DNA of 64,000 nucleotides from Algibacter sp045066735 (GTDB taxonomy: Bacteria; Bacteroidota; Bacteroidia; Flavobacteriales; Flavobacteriaceae): positions 124,001-188,000 of the forward strand of contig NZ_JBISHH010000026.1 in NCBI RefSeq assembly GCF_045066735.1. The letters run 5' to 3'. Position 1 is the stretch's first letter. The number at the start of each line of letters is the position of its first letter. The notes beneath the pieces were generated by a model, which worked only from the letters and a program-made list of their open reading frames with translations, did no database searches and was not told the DNA's origin. This document shows positions 1 to 9,518 of the stretch, piece after piece. The translations under genes and the position numbers were made by a program.

Positions 1-1697
1 TCAGATCTTACTTCAATACCATTCTCGTTTATTTTAACGTTAGGTATATTGATTTCAATTTCCATGTCTTCATTCTCCTCAATAGGGCAATCTAAACATT
101 CAATGTCGTTATCAAGAATTTTAATATTGTGGTTTACATGTTGCCTTCTAATTAGGTTACCATCGTAATTTCTGTAATAAATATAAGACTCTGTGTTTTT
201 CTTAAAGTTTACAATCATGTTTTCCGGAATGTAGAGAACAACATCTACTTCTTGATCACTAAACTTGTTTTTTGGATCGGTTGTAAAATAAGAGTCTAAC
301 AGTAAAACATTATTTTTAAGCTCGAAGCTGTAATTAATATTTTTAGCACGACCTCTGGCTTTCTGGTAATCTCGGCCATCGGCACTTTTTTCTAAAGCAA
401 CAGTAATAACAGTATCTGTGGTAGATTTTACTCTAATATCAATATCCGAAGAATAAATAATTTTATTGCCTTCATCGTCATGCGCCAATTTAAAATTACT
501 ATGGTCGCGGTAAAAACTTGAACTGAAATTATCGTTACCTACCATTTTTATACTTAGCGTATCAATAGCTGTAATGGGTAACTCTGTTTTCTCAATGTAA
601 GTTTCATCAAAAGCATGCTCACTAGCTTGGCGAATACCAATAACAATTAAACCAATAACAGATATAATCCATAAGCCTAGCAAAGTGAATTTAGCAACAT
701 TACCAATAGATTTTAAGTTGTTTACTAAAATTTTTAACCCTAAATAGAATAGAAAAAAGAAAGGAATACCAACAGCAAATAGCGTAAGTAGAGAAACAAA
801 CCAAATGGGAGTTTCGCCGGCATTAGCAATATCTACCAAATCCAAACCTGGTATATGTACAAAATTGGCAACACCAACTGAGAATAGGCCAATAATTAAA
901 GCAATTAAAGCAGCGGCACCAATAAAAATAAGTAGCACCCCAATAAATTTTGCAATTACTTTAAAGAAGAACATAATAATGTCTCCAATAGCTTCAAAAA
1001 ACGATCTAGAAGTCGATTTTATTTTACCACCTTGTTTTTCAAAATCGATATTTTTTGTAGCGTTAGATACCGAATCTGAAACATTTTTAGCAACATCCGT
1101 AACCGTTTCCGATACGTTTTCAAAGCCGTCTTTAATTTTTTTTTCAATGTTACTAATGTTAACCGGTTCGCCAGTCATCATTATTTTCTCTGCCGTTGTT
1201 TTAGCTTCGGGTACTAAAACCCAAAGCAAAATATAGAGTAGAATTCCCGTTCCAAATCCAAAAAATAATAAAACCCAAACCAAACGAATCCAAATAGCAT
1301 CAATACCTAAATAATGTGCTAACCCAGAAGATACACCACCAATATAAGAGTTGTTCGTATCACGAAATAATTTTCTAGAACTCGTTTTTTTCTTTCTAGG
1401 TGTATGTTGTGGTTCATCTTCAAAAATCTCATCGTCCACTAAGTAATCTTCAGGTTGTCCCATAATAGAGATTACTTCATCCACCTCTTTAACTCTAATA
1501 ACTTGGCGGTCCATTTGCACACGCTCGTTAAAAAGCTCGGCAATTCGCGCTTCAATATCTGCTATTATTTCCGATCGCCCTTGGGAGTCTGTAAACGACC
1601 TCTTTATAGCCTCCAAATAGCGTTGCAGTTTTAAGTAAGCATCTTCATCGATATGAAAAAATATACCTGCTAAATTTATATTTACTGTTTTATTCAT
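1..1697 (-). CDS. PspC-domain envelope-stress membrane protein (3' end beyond window)
   Basis: The minus-strand frame is open from an ATG at 1697 to the window edge, about 565 codons, with its C-terminus cut off. The N-terminal ~100 residues are a helical HAAS-like region (INLAGIFFHIDEDAYLKL, then a stretch ending ISIMGQPEDY). A PspC domain follows at roughly 115-175, with the hallmark stretch NSYIGGVSSGLAHYLGID and the membrane helix VWVLLFFGFGTGILLYILLW. Three more hydrophobic segments come next, then a long polar C-terminal domain rich in beta strands, probably periplasmic. Proteins with PspC at the N-terminus sense envelope stress in the phage-shock response; this larger Bacteroidota architecture is not well characterised. 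The start codon overlaps the stop of the upstream PadR gene by 4 bases (ATGA), so the two are translationally coupled and the PadR protein probably regulates this pair. Confidence 0.85.
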   Translation of the reverse strand, partial: MNKTVNINLAGIFFHIDEDAYLKLQRYLEAIKRSFTDSQGRSEIIADIEARIAELFNERVQMDRQVIRVKEVDEVISIMGQPEDYLVDDEIFEDEPQHTPRKKKTSSRKLFRDTNNSYIGGVSSGLAHYLGIDAIWIRLVWVLLFFGFGTGILLYILLWVLVPEAKTTAEKIMMTGEPVNISNIEKKIKDGFENVSETVTDVAKNVSDSVSNATKNIDFEKQGGKIKSTSRSFFEAIGDIIMFFFKVIAKFIGVLLIFIGAAALIALIIGLFSVGVANFVHIPGLDLVDIANAGETPIWFVSLLTLFAVGIPFFFLFYLGLKILVNNLKSIGNVAKFTLLGLWIISVIGLIVIGIRQASEHAFDETYIEKTELPITAIDTLSIKMVGNDNFSSSFYRDHSNFKLAHDDEGNKIIYSSDIDIRVKSTTDTVITVALEKSADGRDYQKARGRAKNINYSFELKNNVLLLDSYFTTDPKNKFSDQEVDVVLYIPENMIVNFKKNTESYIYYRNYDGNLIRRQHVNHNIKILDNDIECLDCPIEENEDMEIEINIPNVKINENGIEVRS

Positions 1698-2035
1698 TTT
1701 TTTGGTGGTTTTTGGCTAGTTACTATAGTTACTGCATGGTGTAATTCACTCCAAGTAGTGTCTAATTCTTTTAAAAATAGCTTGCCCGTTTCGGTTAAGC
1801 CATAATATTTCCGTGGTGGTCCAGAGGTCGATTCTTCCCATCTGTAGTTTAAAAGTCCCGCATTTTTAAGTCGCGTAAGCAACGGATAAATGGTACCTTC
1901 CACAACCAGCAACTTTGCATCTTTTAAGGTGCTTAGAATTTCGGCAACATAAGCATCCTCGTCTTTTAAAACCGAGAGTATGCAGAATTCTAAAACGCCT
2001 TTACGCATTTGTGCTTTTGTGTTTTCTATCTTCAT
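1694..2035 (-). CDS. PadR family transcriptional regulator
   Basis: This 113-residue protein has the compact winged-helix fold of PadR repressors without the long C-terminal dimerisation domain (PadR subfamily 2). The recognition region EGTIYPLLTRLKNAGLL (about 46-62) and the wing PRKYYGLTETGK (about 74-85) are diagnostic. It reads into the PspC-domain gene with a 4-base ATGA overlap, forming a two-gene operon. In Bacteroidota, PadR and PspC-domain genes are commonly paired, which suggests autoregulation of the envelope-stress operon by an unknown ligand. The start at 2035 gives the normal family length. Confidence 0.92.
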   Translation of the reverse strand: MKIENTKAQMRKGVLEFCILSVLKDEDAYVAEILSTLKDAKLLVVEGTIYPLLTRLKNAGLLNYRWEESTSGPPRKYYGLTETGKLFLKELDTTWSELHHAVTIVTSQKPPKK

Positions 2036-2123
2036 ATTCTAAAGCATTTTAATTTTGTGAAACTGTTCATTTTTTGATTGATTTTGATGATTAATTATTG
2101 ATGAAATTTAATTTTTTATTTTG

Positions 2124-2244
2124 AGCGTTCCCCTTTATCCTGAAAAAAGTTCAGGAACAGGGTCGGGCTTTCCGTTACAAGTCCTCGCGCACCCGATTAC
2201 CATCGGGAGCACTGTGGGCTTTTCACTGCAATCCCTAACGCGGG
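2124..2244. repeat. Structured intergenic repeat, family A, copy 1
   Basis: This element of about 120 bases begins GCGTTCCCC and ends AACGCGGG, so its tips pair (GCGTT with AACGC). Two smaller hairpins lie inside: TCCTGAA/TTCAGGA at 2138-2156 and CCCGAT/ATCGGG at 2192-2207. It is clearly more GC-rich than its surroundings. The same tips and the shared segment CAATCCCTAACGCGGGCAT recur at 9519-9626. It lies between the PadR operon and the DUF4870 gene, both read leftward, and has no coding potential. Function unknown; REP-like. Confidence 0.7.
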
Positions 2245-2282
2245 CATGTTTGTTAGTTAATGTTTCCACATAAGCTTATGTT

Positions 2283-2729
2283 TTATTTTAAAAACTGAAT
2301 GGTTAACGGGTAATTATATATCTCGCCGTCCCTCGCTTTTAAACTTGCAATTACAATTAAAACGAGTTCCATAATAAAACCAATAATAGCAAAGGCACCT
2401 AGTACACCACCTATGTAGAGTAAAGCCGATGGTTTGCCAACGTTAATATGAAAATTTTGAAAACCATTAAAATCTATAAAATCGAAACCATTAAATATTT
2501 TGAAAATAAAAAACGGAACCGTTAGCGTCCCCAAGATTATAGCGTAAAGTAAAATGCTAATTTGAAAATTGATGGCTTGCTTACCATGTCGATCTATAAA
2601 AGCCGATTTATCTTTATTGGCAGCCCATAAAATAATTGGGCCTATAAAGTTTCCTAAAGGAAAAAAGAACCGGCTAAATGTCGATAAATGAATAAATGTA
2701 GCGATGTTTTTTTGATGGTTGTCTAGCAT
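2283..2729 (-). CDS. DUF4870 (Tic20-like) membrane protein
   Basis: A 148-residue integral membrane protein with three hydrophobic segments (about 20-37, 55-77 and 101-130). The conserved DUF4870 motif HGKQAINFQIS sits at 49-58 before the second helix. The polar tail KARDGEIYNYPLTI is also typical of the family. The family is widespread in Bacteroidota and Firmicutes, has a Tic20-like topology and no established function. It is monocistronic, separated from the PadR operon by a structured repeat, and divergent from the DUF4442 gene at 2877. Confidence 0.85.
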   Translation of the reverse strand: MLDNHQKNIATFIHLSTFSRFFFPLGNFIGPIILWAANKDKSAFIDRHGKQAINFQISILLYAIILGTLTVPFFIFKIFNGFDFIDFNGFQNFHINVGKPSALLYIGGVLGAFAIIGFIMELVLIVIASLKARDGEIYNYPLTIQFLK

Positions 2730-2876
2730 AATATTAAAACATATAATAGTTTCTTATGCAAATATATATCTAAAAGAAGGTACTTTGTAACGCATAGTAC
2801 TGAAATTTAACATAAAATTAACAAATAGACGTCATAAATATTTTTCATAACTTCGTGAAAACTAAAATAGATTAAT

Positions 2877-3332
2877 ATGACATTAACACCCAGAAAACTA
2901 AATGCTTATACCATGTTTAAGCTTCCTGCTGCTTACTTTTGCGGCGTTAGAACAAAGCATATAGATAACGATAAGTGCTTGGTAACGGTAAAACATAAGT
3001 GGATAAACCAAAACCCATTTAAGTCGATGTTTTGGGCTGTGCAAGGTATGGCAGCTGAGTTTTCTACAGGAGCTTTAATGATTGGTAAAATTCAAGATTC
3101 TGGTAAACGCGTATCTATGTTAGTAACTTCTCAAACCGCGAGCTTTACAAAAAAAGCCACCGGACGCATTATATTTAGTTGTAAAGATGGACATTTAATA
3201 GATGAGGCTTTAAAAAAAGCTATTGCAACAGGTGAGGGGCAAACCCTTTGGATGGAGTCTATAGGTCTCAATCAAGATGGAGTTGCTGTATCTACCTTTA
3301 AATTTGAGTGGAGTATTAAGGTAAAAAGCTAA
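2877..3332 (+). CDS. DUF4442 hotdog-fold protein
   Basis: A 151-residue cytosolic protein with the DUF4442 pattern: an N-terminal KLNAYTMFKLPAAYF stretch, then KHKWINQNPFKSMFWAVQGMAAEFSTG. This family has the hotdog (4HBT thioesterase-like) fold. The basic residues and WINQNPFKSMF core match other Bacteroidota members. A thioesterase role is plausible but unproven, because the usual catalytic Asp/Glu cannot be assigned by eye. It lies 86 bases upstream of the AIM24-like gene in the same direction. Confidence 0.8.
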   Translation: MTLTPRKLNAYTMFKLPAAYFCGVRTKHIDNDKCLVTVKHKWINQNPFKSMFWAVQGMAAEFSTGALMIGKIQDSGKRVSMLVTSQTASFTKKATGRIIFSCKDGHLIDEALKKAIATGEGQTLWMESIGLNQDGVAVSTFKFEWSIKVKS

Positions 3333-3418
3333 AAAAAATTATGTTTAATATTGATAATGTTTGTAACATTTTAAAAAATATAGCAACATATAAGTAAATC
3401 AATAAAAACCTATTAAAA

Positions 3419-4216
3419 ATGACAGCACACGAAATTGACTATAGAATCTACGGCGAAGAAATGCAATATGTAGAAATAGAACTTGATCCACAAGAAGGTG
3501 TAATTGCCGAAGCCGGTAGTTTCATGATGATGGACGACGGTATAAAAATGGAAACTATTTTTGGCGATGGATCTCAAAAAGATTCTGGATTTCTTGGTAA
3601 AATTTTAGGTGCAGGGAAGCGTATATTAACTGGCGAAAGCCTATTTATGACTGCGTTTTATAATAATTTAATAGGAAAGCGTAATGTCTCTTTCGCATCA
3701 CCATATCCTGGAAAAATAATACCAATAGATTTATCGGAATTTGGAGGTAAATTCATTTGCCAGAAAGATGCTTTTCTCTGTGCTGCCAAAGGAGTGAGTG
3801 TTGGTATCGAGTTTTCTAAAAAACTTGGTAGAGGTCTTTTTGGAGGCGAAGGTTTTATAATGCAAAAGTTAGAAGGCGATGGAATGGCCTTTGTACATGC
3901 CGGCGGAACCATGGCTAAAAAGGAATTACGAGCAGGAGAAACTTTAAGGGTAGATACAGGTTGTATTGTTGGTTTCGATCAAACGGTAAACTACGATATT
4001 GAATTTATTGGCGGTATAAAAAACACAGTTTTTGGAGGCGAAGGCTTGTTTTTTGCAAAATTGCAAGGTCCAGGGACGGTATTTGTACAATCTTTACCTT
4101 TTAGCAGGTTAGCAGGTCGTGTTTTAGCATCTGCACCAAAATCAGGTAATTCAAAAGGTGAAGGAAGTGTTTTAGGCGGTTTGGGTGATTTATTAGATGG
4201 AGATAATCGGTTTTAA
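3419..4216 (+). CDS. TIGR00266 / AIM24 family protein
   Basis: This 265-residue protein belongs to the TIGR00266 (AIM24-like) family. The N-terminus EMQYVEIELDPQEGVIAEAG and the later GGEGFIMQKLEGDG and FGGEGLFFAKLQGPG repeats are characteristic; the paired repeats build a double-stranded beta-helix-like trimer. The C-terminus is Gly-rich. The bacterial family has no settled function, while the mitochondrial homologue AIM24 supports inner-membrane organisation. A strong terminator follows immediately. Confidence 0.88.
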   Translation: MTAHEIDYRIYGEEMQYVEIELDPQEGVIAEAGSFMMMDDGIKMETIFGDGSQKDSGFLGKILGAGKRILTGESLFMTAFYNNLIGKRNVSFASPYPGKIIPIDLSEFGGKFICQKDAFLCAAKGVSVGIEFSKKLGRGLFGGEGFIMQKLEGDGMAFVHAGGTMAKKELRAGETLRVDTGCIVGFDQTVNYDIEFIGGIKNTVFGGEGLFFAKLQGPGTVFVQSLPFSRLAGRVLASAPKSGNSKGEGSVLGGLGDLLDGDNRF

Positions 4217-4240
4217 TTTTTAATAGATTAATTAGTTTTA

Positions 4241-4270
4241 AAAAAGCCATGTTTTAACATGGCTTTTTTT
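4241..4270 (+). terminator. Rho-independent terminator after the AIM24-like gene
   Basis: Stem AAAAAGCCATGTT (4241-4253) pairs with AACATGGCTTTTT after a two-base loop and runs into a T tract. It ends the 2877-4216 transcription unit. Confidence 0.85.
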
Positions 4271-4327
4271 ATTAATTAGTTATTTTTGTTTCACCAACTA
4301 ATTCTTTAATTAACCCCTCGAAATATT

Positions 4328-5926
4328 TTGAATTTTCAATTTTTAAATAGGTTTTTACTATTAATCCCATTCTTTTTTATTAGTGTCGCCTTTCCTCAAA
4401 AAAATACTCAAAATAAATATTTAAAATTTTTAGATTTAGCAGATGATGTATTTGCTGAAGATCCAATTAAAGGAGCACTTTACTTAGATTCAATTCCAAA
4501 ACCATTAAACAAAAGTATAAAAGGGCATCTCGCAGAATATTACGAATTAAAGGTACTCATTAATGACAGAAATAATGAGTTGGCAAAGCAATTTAAAAAC
4601 ACAGTGTTAGCCTTAAAATATGCGGAGTTAGAAAAGAATTATGATATTGCAGGATGGGCTTCCTTAGAAATTTTTTACAATAGTTATATAAAAGAAAAGG
4701 ATACCACAGCTTTTAAATATATAGATGATGCGCAAAAGTTTTATGCACTCAATAGTAATAAAAAGGGCCTAGCCGAGGTTACTCAAATGCATGCGCTAGT
4801 AGCAATGATTAATAAGGAGTATAGCAAGGGCAATGATTTAATTTTAAAAAACTTAAACAGTTATAAGTTAATTAAAGATGATGCTTATTATTATATGTAT
4901 GCGTTGTTTTTATTAACAACCAATTACATTGATTTAAACAATATAGCAGAGGCTCATAAACATTTTACTTCCTTAAAAAGTTTAAAAGATAATCCCACAA
5001 TCACACCACTTTTACACGATGTACATTTAGCTTCTATTTATGGTTGTTTTGGAAGGTTTCATTTTAATGAAAAAGCTATAGATTCAACGTATCATTACTT
5101 AGCAAAATCCGAGAGTGTTAGAGCAGCTATGAATGATAATGATAAAAGAAATTTTTATAATTTATATATTGATTATTACGATCATAATGAAGACTACGAG
5201 AACAAAAATAACTATATAGATTCTTTAAAGGTTTTTGAAAAACATGTGTTAAACAAAACCATGGATGCAAGTTTGCATTTTGGAGATACATTAATGAGTT
5301 CTGAGTCGGAACTTCGAGTTGAGAAAGAAAAAAAAGGATATTTGTTAAAATGGCTTATAGGTTTAGCTTTACTCATAATTTTATTGATTGTACTTTACAC
5401 TTTAAAAAACAGGAAGACTAAAAAAGTAATAAATAGTTTTGAAAAAAGTAATGATGAATTTACTTATTTAAAATCTACCCACGAAAAACTTAAAGTAAAG
5501 GTCCATGGCTTAGAAGATTATATTGTTGAGGTTAAAAAAGAAATTAAGGCAATATCTACTATGGGTAATGGAGATGAACAGCGAAAAAAAATAAAGGAAC
5601 TGTTAAAAAATCTTCATTTAGATTCGTCTATGCTTCTAGATAAAACCGAAAACCATTTAGAATTAGTAAATGAATTTAATATTGATTTCTTTGCAAAAAT
5701 TAAAAATGACTACCCTCAATTAAGTGATTCCGAAATTATAATATGCTACTACCTCTTTGTTGGTTTTAAAAGCAAAGAAATTGCAGTGTTTTTAAATACC
5801 TCGACTCGCGCTATAGAAGGCAAGCGTTATAGAATAACAAAAAAAATGGATCTTCAAAAAAGCGAATTTACATTAGTTGAGTTTCTTAATGATTTATGTA
5901 AAAATTTAAAAAAAGTTGAAAAGTAG
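4328..5926 (+). CDS. Membrane-anchored TPR regulator with C-terminal LuxR-like HTH
   Basis: A 532-residue protein. It has a signal peptide (NFQFLNRFLLLIPFFFISVAFPQ) and a helical TPR-like sensor region (about 30-330). One membrane helix follows (YLLKWLIGLALLIILLIVLYTLK, about 338-360), then a coiled coil (about 365-440). The C-terminal helix-turn-helix reads LSDSEIIICYYLFVGFKSKEIAVFLNTSTRAIEG in two overlapping parts. This order (exported TPRs, one TM, coiled coil, LuxR-like HTH) is common in Bacteroidota one-component regulators. An in-frame stop (TAA at 4307) lies close upstream, and TTG at 4328 gives the complete signal peptide, so a TTG start is chosen. It may control the secreted propeller protein downstream, which is inferred from adjacency only. 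Confidence 0.8.
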   Translation: MNFQFLNRFLLLIPFFFISVAFPQKNTQNKYLKFLDLADDVFAEDPIKGALYLDSIPKPLNKSIKGHLAEYYELKVLINDRNNELAKQFKNTVLALKYAELEKNYDIAGWASLEIFYNSYIKEKDTTAFKYIDDAQKFYALNSNKKGLAEVTQMHALVAMINKEYSKGNDLILKNLNSYKLIKDDAYYYMYALFLLTTNYIDLNNIAEAHKHFTSLKSLKDNPTITPLLHDVHLASIYGCFGRFHFNEKAIDSTYHYLAKSESVRAAMNDNDKRNFYNLYIDYYDHNEDYENKNNYIDSLKVFEKHVLNKTMDASLHFGDTLMSSESELRVEKEKKGYLLKWLIGLALLIILLIVLYTLKNRKTKKVINSFEKSNDEFTYLKSTHEKLKVKVHGLEDYIVEVKKEIKAISTMGNGDEQRKKIKELLKNLHLDSSMLLDKTENHLELVNEFNIDFFAKIKNDYPQLSDSEIIICYYLFVGFKSKEIAVFLNTSTRAIEGKRYRITKKMDLQKSEFTLVEFLNDLCKNLKKVEK

Positions 5927-6024
5927 TCGTCGTTTATATTCGTAAAAGGAAAAAATATAATAATTTCATTAAACTCAAAATAAAGCAATCTATAATAAAA
6001 GGAAAGTAGAACATAGCATTCTCC

Positions 6025-6063
6025 AAAAACGGTTATTTATTCAATTAAGTAATCGTTTTTTTA
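6025..6063 (+). terminator. Probable terminator in the 5927-6319 gap
   Basis: Stem AAAAACGGTTATTT pairs imperfectly with AAGTAATCGTTTTT and is followed by T residues. It is the only structure I see in the ~390-base gap between the TPR regulator and the secreted propeller gene. The rest of the gap is plain AT-rich leader. Confidence 0.6.
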
Positions 6064-6319
6064 TTGATTAAATCTCGTTTTATCTTTCTGTAATTTGAGT
6101 CTCATAATTATTTTTTTGAAAGTGTGAATTTCTAAGTTATTTGTTTTTTATTCTTACAAAGTGGCTTTAAGGCTTGTATTCACTAAAGTGTGTAGTGAGT
6201 GAGTAGTGTAAAATTATTTAATTATCGGCAGTGTATGGATATTTGTGTGTTAATTATTTAACCCTAAAAAAGTTAGGTAAGTAAGAAAAATATTTAAACT
6301 TAATTAATTCACTGAAGAA

Positions 6320-8980
6320 ATGAGAAAACTTTACGCATTTGTATTAACTGTATGCTTTTCAATATTATCGTTTGGGCAAAACGATAAAAGTTGGGCGAAA
6401 ATGGCATCTATTCAAAATGAAACATTTTATGATGTTCAAGCAAAATTTAACAAATACTGGGAAAATAAAACACCAGAAAAAGGACAAGGTTATAAAATAT
6501 TTAAACGTTGGGAGAACCAAATTGCAGATAAAATTTACCCATCTGGAGATATGTCTTTGCCTTCGCACACGTATCCAAACTTTATTGAATGGCAACAAAA
6601 ATACAATAACAAATTAGCTCGAAATGCTAATAGTAAAATGAAGGCCACATTAACATCTTCTCAGTGGGTGTCTTTAAATCAAAATACTATTGCTTCTGGA
6701 TACGATTCTGGCTCTGGTCGTTTAAATTTTGTGACTTTTCACCCTACTAATGCTTCCATAATGTATGTTGGTGCTCCTGATGGTGGACTATGGAAAACTG
6801 TAGACGCAGGGGTGTCATGGACTACAAATTCAGATTATCTTCCTATAATTGGTTGTTCTGGTTTGGTTATCCATCCTACTAATCCAGATATAATGTATTT
6901 GGCTACAGGCGATAGAGAAAGTGATAGAAGAAGTATTGGAGTCTTAAAAACCACAGATGGGGGTGCAAACTGGAACACTACCGCATTAACTTGGACAGCA
7001 TTAGATCATTATAAAATTACTAAAATTGTTATGGATCCAAACGATCCGGATACCATGATGGTTGCAACTGATGGTGGAATTTTTACTACTACTGATGGTT
7101 GGAATAATTATTCATTTCCTACAACCCCAATTGAAACATTTTACGATATTGAGTATAAGCCAGCTAGCTCGACTGTAATTTATGCTGCTAGTACGGAATT
7201 GTACAAATCAACCGATGGCGGATTGAGTTGGACAGTAAATGCTAACATTTCAGGAAATTTACCTGCTGCTAGTGCCGTTACGAGAATTGAATTGGCTGTT
7301 ACTCCTGCTGATGCGGATTATGTATATGCTATTGTTGGCAACACAGACCAAGGATTAGAAGGTTTTTACCGTTCTACTGATAGTGGAGTTACTTATACCA
7401 AACAATCAACAGCTTCAACACCAAACATTTTGCATGCAAGTGCAGCACCAATGGCTTCCTCAGTTGGTGGTCAAGCAGATCATGATTTAGCCATAGCAGT
7501 TTCTCCTAAAAATGAGGATTTAGTAACTATTGGAGGAATTAACCAATGGCAAACAACGGATGGTGGTGCAAACTGGACGCGTATTACGTATTGGTTAGGG
7601 ACTCGAGATGGTTATCCTTATGATCCAGATTATATGCAACCAGAACCTTATATTCATGCAGATATTATATATATAGCGTATTCTCCACATGATAATACCG
7701 CTTTATATACAGCTTGTGATGGGGGAATTTATAAAGGAATTTCTGATGGGCAATCAACTTGGGAGAATATTACTGCAAATATAGCGGTCGGGCAGCAAAC
7801 GAATATAGCGCTTTCACCCACAGATGTGGATACGTATTTTGCAGGTTTGCAAGATATAGGTACAATAATACATACTGCTACTGGAGGCTGGTCTATTTTA
7901 GGCGGTGGAGATGGTGAAGATGGATTTATAGCACGTGGATATCCAATGATTTTGTCATCTACTACAAATGGTGAGTTTCAACGCAAAAACACAACAACGG
8001 GTAATGTTTCTTTCTATCCCTCTCTTAATAGTGAATGGTTTAGCCCAATTAAACAAGATCCAGTGGATGATTATTATGTGTATTTAGGTGGAAGACCTGC
8101 ACTATATGGAAGTGATGATATTTTTACAAATGCTGATGATGTAAACCCAACCTGGACGGAACTTGGAACACCACAACCAGGTAAAAATATTTTGAGTTTT
8201 GAAATAGCTCCAAGTGATTCTAAAACGATCTATGCTATTACTGATGATAGGCTTTCTAAATCTGGCGATTATGGAGAAACTTGGGCAAATGTAACAGGAA
8301 CATTACCAGTTGCATCTGCGAAGTTAAAAAACTTAACAGTTTCTAATATAGACGCTAATAAAGTGTGGGTTGTATTTTCTGGTTATGTGGCTGGAGAAAA
8401 AGTATACAAAACAACCGATGGAGGTGCTACTTGGATTAACGTATCCAATGGACTTCCTAATATTCCAATGAATACTATTGTTTATAGAAAAAACAGTCTT
8501 TACGATGAGGTTTATGTAGGTGCCGATTTAGGTGTTTATGCTATCGATAATTTAGTGTCATCTGCAGTGCCATTTTTAACAGATTTACCAAAGTGTGCCG
8601 TTCAGGATTTAGAGATATTCTATCCAACAGAAACTACTGGAATTCTTAGAGCAGCAACTTATGGAAGAGGAAGCTGGCAAGCAACTTTAGGTACAGATCC
8701 ATTAGTAACTTTAGGTACAGATGAAGTAACAAGTTTAACCTCTAGCGCACCAATTTTATATCCAAACCCAGTTTCTAACGGAGTTTTAAATGTGAAATTA
8801 GTAAATACAGATAGTAATTACGTTTACTATTTATATAACTTACTTGGAGAGCAAGTGCTTAAAGGTACTTTAGATGTTTCAAATTCTGTAATATCTTTAA
8901 AAGATAAAGCAGCAGGAACTTATATTTTAAGACTGATAAGTGATGATAAAATGTACACACAAAAAGTTTTAGTTAAATAA
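6320..8980 (+). CDS. Secreted sortilin-like BNR beta-propeller protein with T9SS type A sorting domain
   Basis: An 886-residue exported protein. The signal peptide is MRKLYAFVLTVCFSILSFGQ. About 130-790 hold repeated Asp-box/BNR motifs such as KTTDGGANWN, KSTDGGLSWT, QTTDGGANWT and KTTDGGATWI, which build VPS10/sortilin-type propellers. The last ~75 residues form a type A T9SS sorting domain: ILYPNPVSNGVLNVKL, then LYNLLGEQVLKG, GTYILRL and the basic end QKVLVK. The protein is therefore expected to be secreted by PorV/PorU-dependent T9SS and anchored to or released from the surface. Its substrate is unknown; Asp-box propellers include sialidases and adhesins, but no sialidase active-site arginine triad is evident. 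It is monocistronic, with a strong terminator downstream. Confidence 0.88.
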   Translation: MRKLYAFVLTVCFSILSFGQNDKSWAKMASIQNETFYDVQAKFNKYWENKTPEKGQGYKIFKRWENQIADKIYPSGDMSLPSHTYPNFIEWQQKYNNKLARNANSKMKATLTSSQWVSLNQNTIASGYDSGSGRLNFVTFHPTNASIMYVGAPDGGLWKTVDAGVSWTTNSDYLPIIGCSGLVIHPTNPDIMYLATGDRESDRRSIGVLKTTDGGANWNTTALTWTALDHYKITKIVMDPNDPDTMMVATDGGIFTTTDGWNNYSFPTTPIETFYDIEYKPASSTVIYAASTELYKSTDGGLSWTVNANISGNLPAASAVTRIELAVTPADADYVYAIVGNTDQGLEGFYRSTDSGVTYTKQSTASTPNILHASAAPMASSVGGQADHDLAIAVSPKNEDLVTIGGINQWQTTDGGANWTRITYWLGTRDGYPYDPDYMQPEPYIHADIIYIAYSPHDNTALYTACDGGIYKGISDGQSTWENITANIAVGQQTNIALSPTDVDTYFAGLQDIGTIIHTATGGWSILGGGDGEDGFIARGYPMILSSTTNGEFQRKNTTTGNVSFYPSLNSEWFSPIKQDPVDDYYVYLGGRPALYGSDDIFTNADDVNPTWTELGTPQPGKNILSFEIAPSDSKTIYAITDDRLSKSGDYGETWANVTGTLPVASAKLKNLTVSNIDANKVWVVFSGYVAGEKVYKTTDGGATWINVSNGLPNIPMNTIVYRKNSLYDEVYVGADLGVYAIDNLVSSAVPFLTDLPKCAVQDLEIFYPTETTGILRAATYGRGSWQATLGTDPLVTLGTDEVTSLTSSAPILYPNPVSNGVLNVKLVNTDSNYVYYLYNLLGEQVLKGTLDVSNSVISLKDKAAGTYILRLISDDKMYTQKVLVK

Positions 8981-9000
8981 ACAGTTAGTGCATAATAATT

Positions 9001-9036
9001 AAAAAGAGCCTCGGTTATTCGAGGCTCTTTTTTTTA
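9001..9036 (+). terminator. Rho-independent terminator after the propeller gene
   Basis: A perfect stem AAAAAGAGCCTCG/CGAGGCTCTTTTT with loop GTTATT runs into a long T tract. Confidence 0.92.
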
Positions 9037-9266
9037 TAACTATAAATTGGCAACTCAAGTAGTTTGTTATATAAATTGCCTATTTCTAAAAATAATACAG
9101 GTATAATTTTCATACTCGTAATTACTTTGTTAAATAGTTTCGATATGTTAATGTTATCTAAAATATTATAAATTGAATATTTTTTCACTAAATTTATAAT
9201 CTAATACTCCCAAGCTTATAGTGTAAATTTACTTTATCATTACAAACCTAAACCAAACCAAATATT

Positions 9267-9464
9267 ATGGCAAGAGCAATGCTTGATTACACTAAAACTG
9301 TGCTGAATAAAGTTAGTTTCGACACAACGTTGTTTTGCAAAGAGGTAAAAAAGGCACTAAGCCGATTATTACCTTACGAGATAGAAGAATTAAAAATTTT
9401 TATTCAATCGCTCGTTCAGCAAAACCCAGAATTAAATCAATGTATGGTTTATTTAAACCATTAA
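9267..9464 (+). CDS. Small conserved-looking hypothetical protein (65 aa)
   Basis: A 65-residue soluble, mostly helical protein (KTVLNKVSFDTTLFCKEVKKALSRLLPYEIEELKIFIQSL). Support for it being real is its isolation: about 230 bases of leader upstream, its own terminator 6 bases after the stop, and no competing frame. I recall similar short proteins in other Flavobacteriaceae but cannot name a family. No signal peptide or membrane segment is present. Function unknown. Confidence 0.65.
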   Translation: MARAMLDYTKTVLNKVSFDTTLFCKEVKKALSRLLPYEIEELKIFIQSLVQQNPELNQCMVYLNH

Positions 9465-9470
9465 AGTATA

Positions 9471-9503
9471 AAGCGATCAATTAATTTGGTCGCTTTTTTT
9501 TTT
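9471..9503 (+). terminator. Terminator after the 65-aa gene
   Basis: AAGCGATC pairs with GGTCGCTT (one G-U pair) across a short AT loop and is followed by ten or more T residues. Confidence 0.85.
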
Positions 9504-9518
9504 GTAATAAAATTTATA

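Noticed and set aside
805..1236. 143-aa plus-strand ORF
   Set aside because: It is antisense to the PspC-domain gene, whose minus frame gives a convincing domain and membrane pattern; the plus-strand product has no recognisable features.
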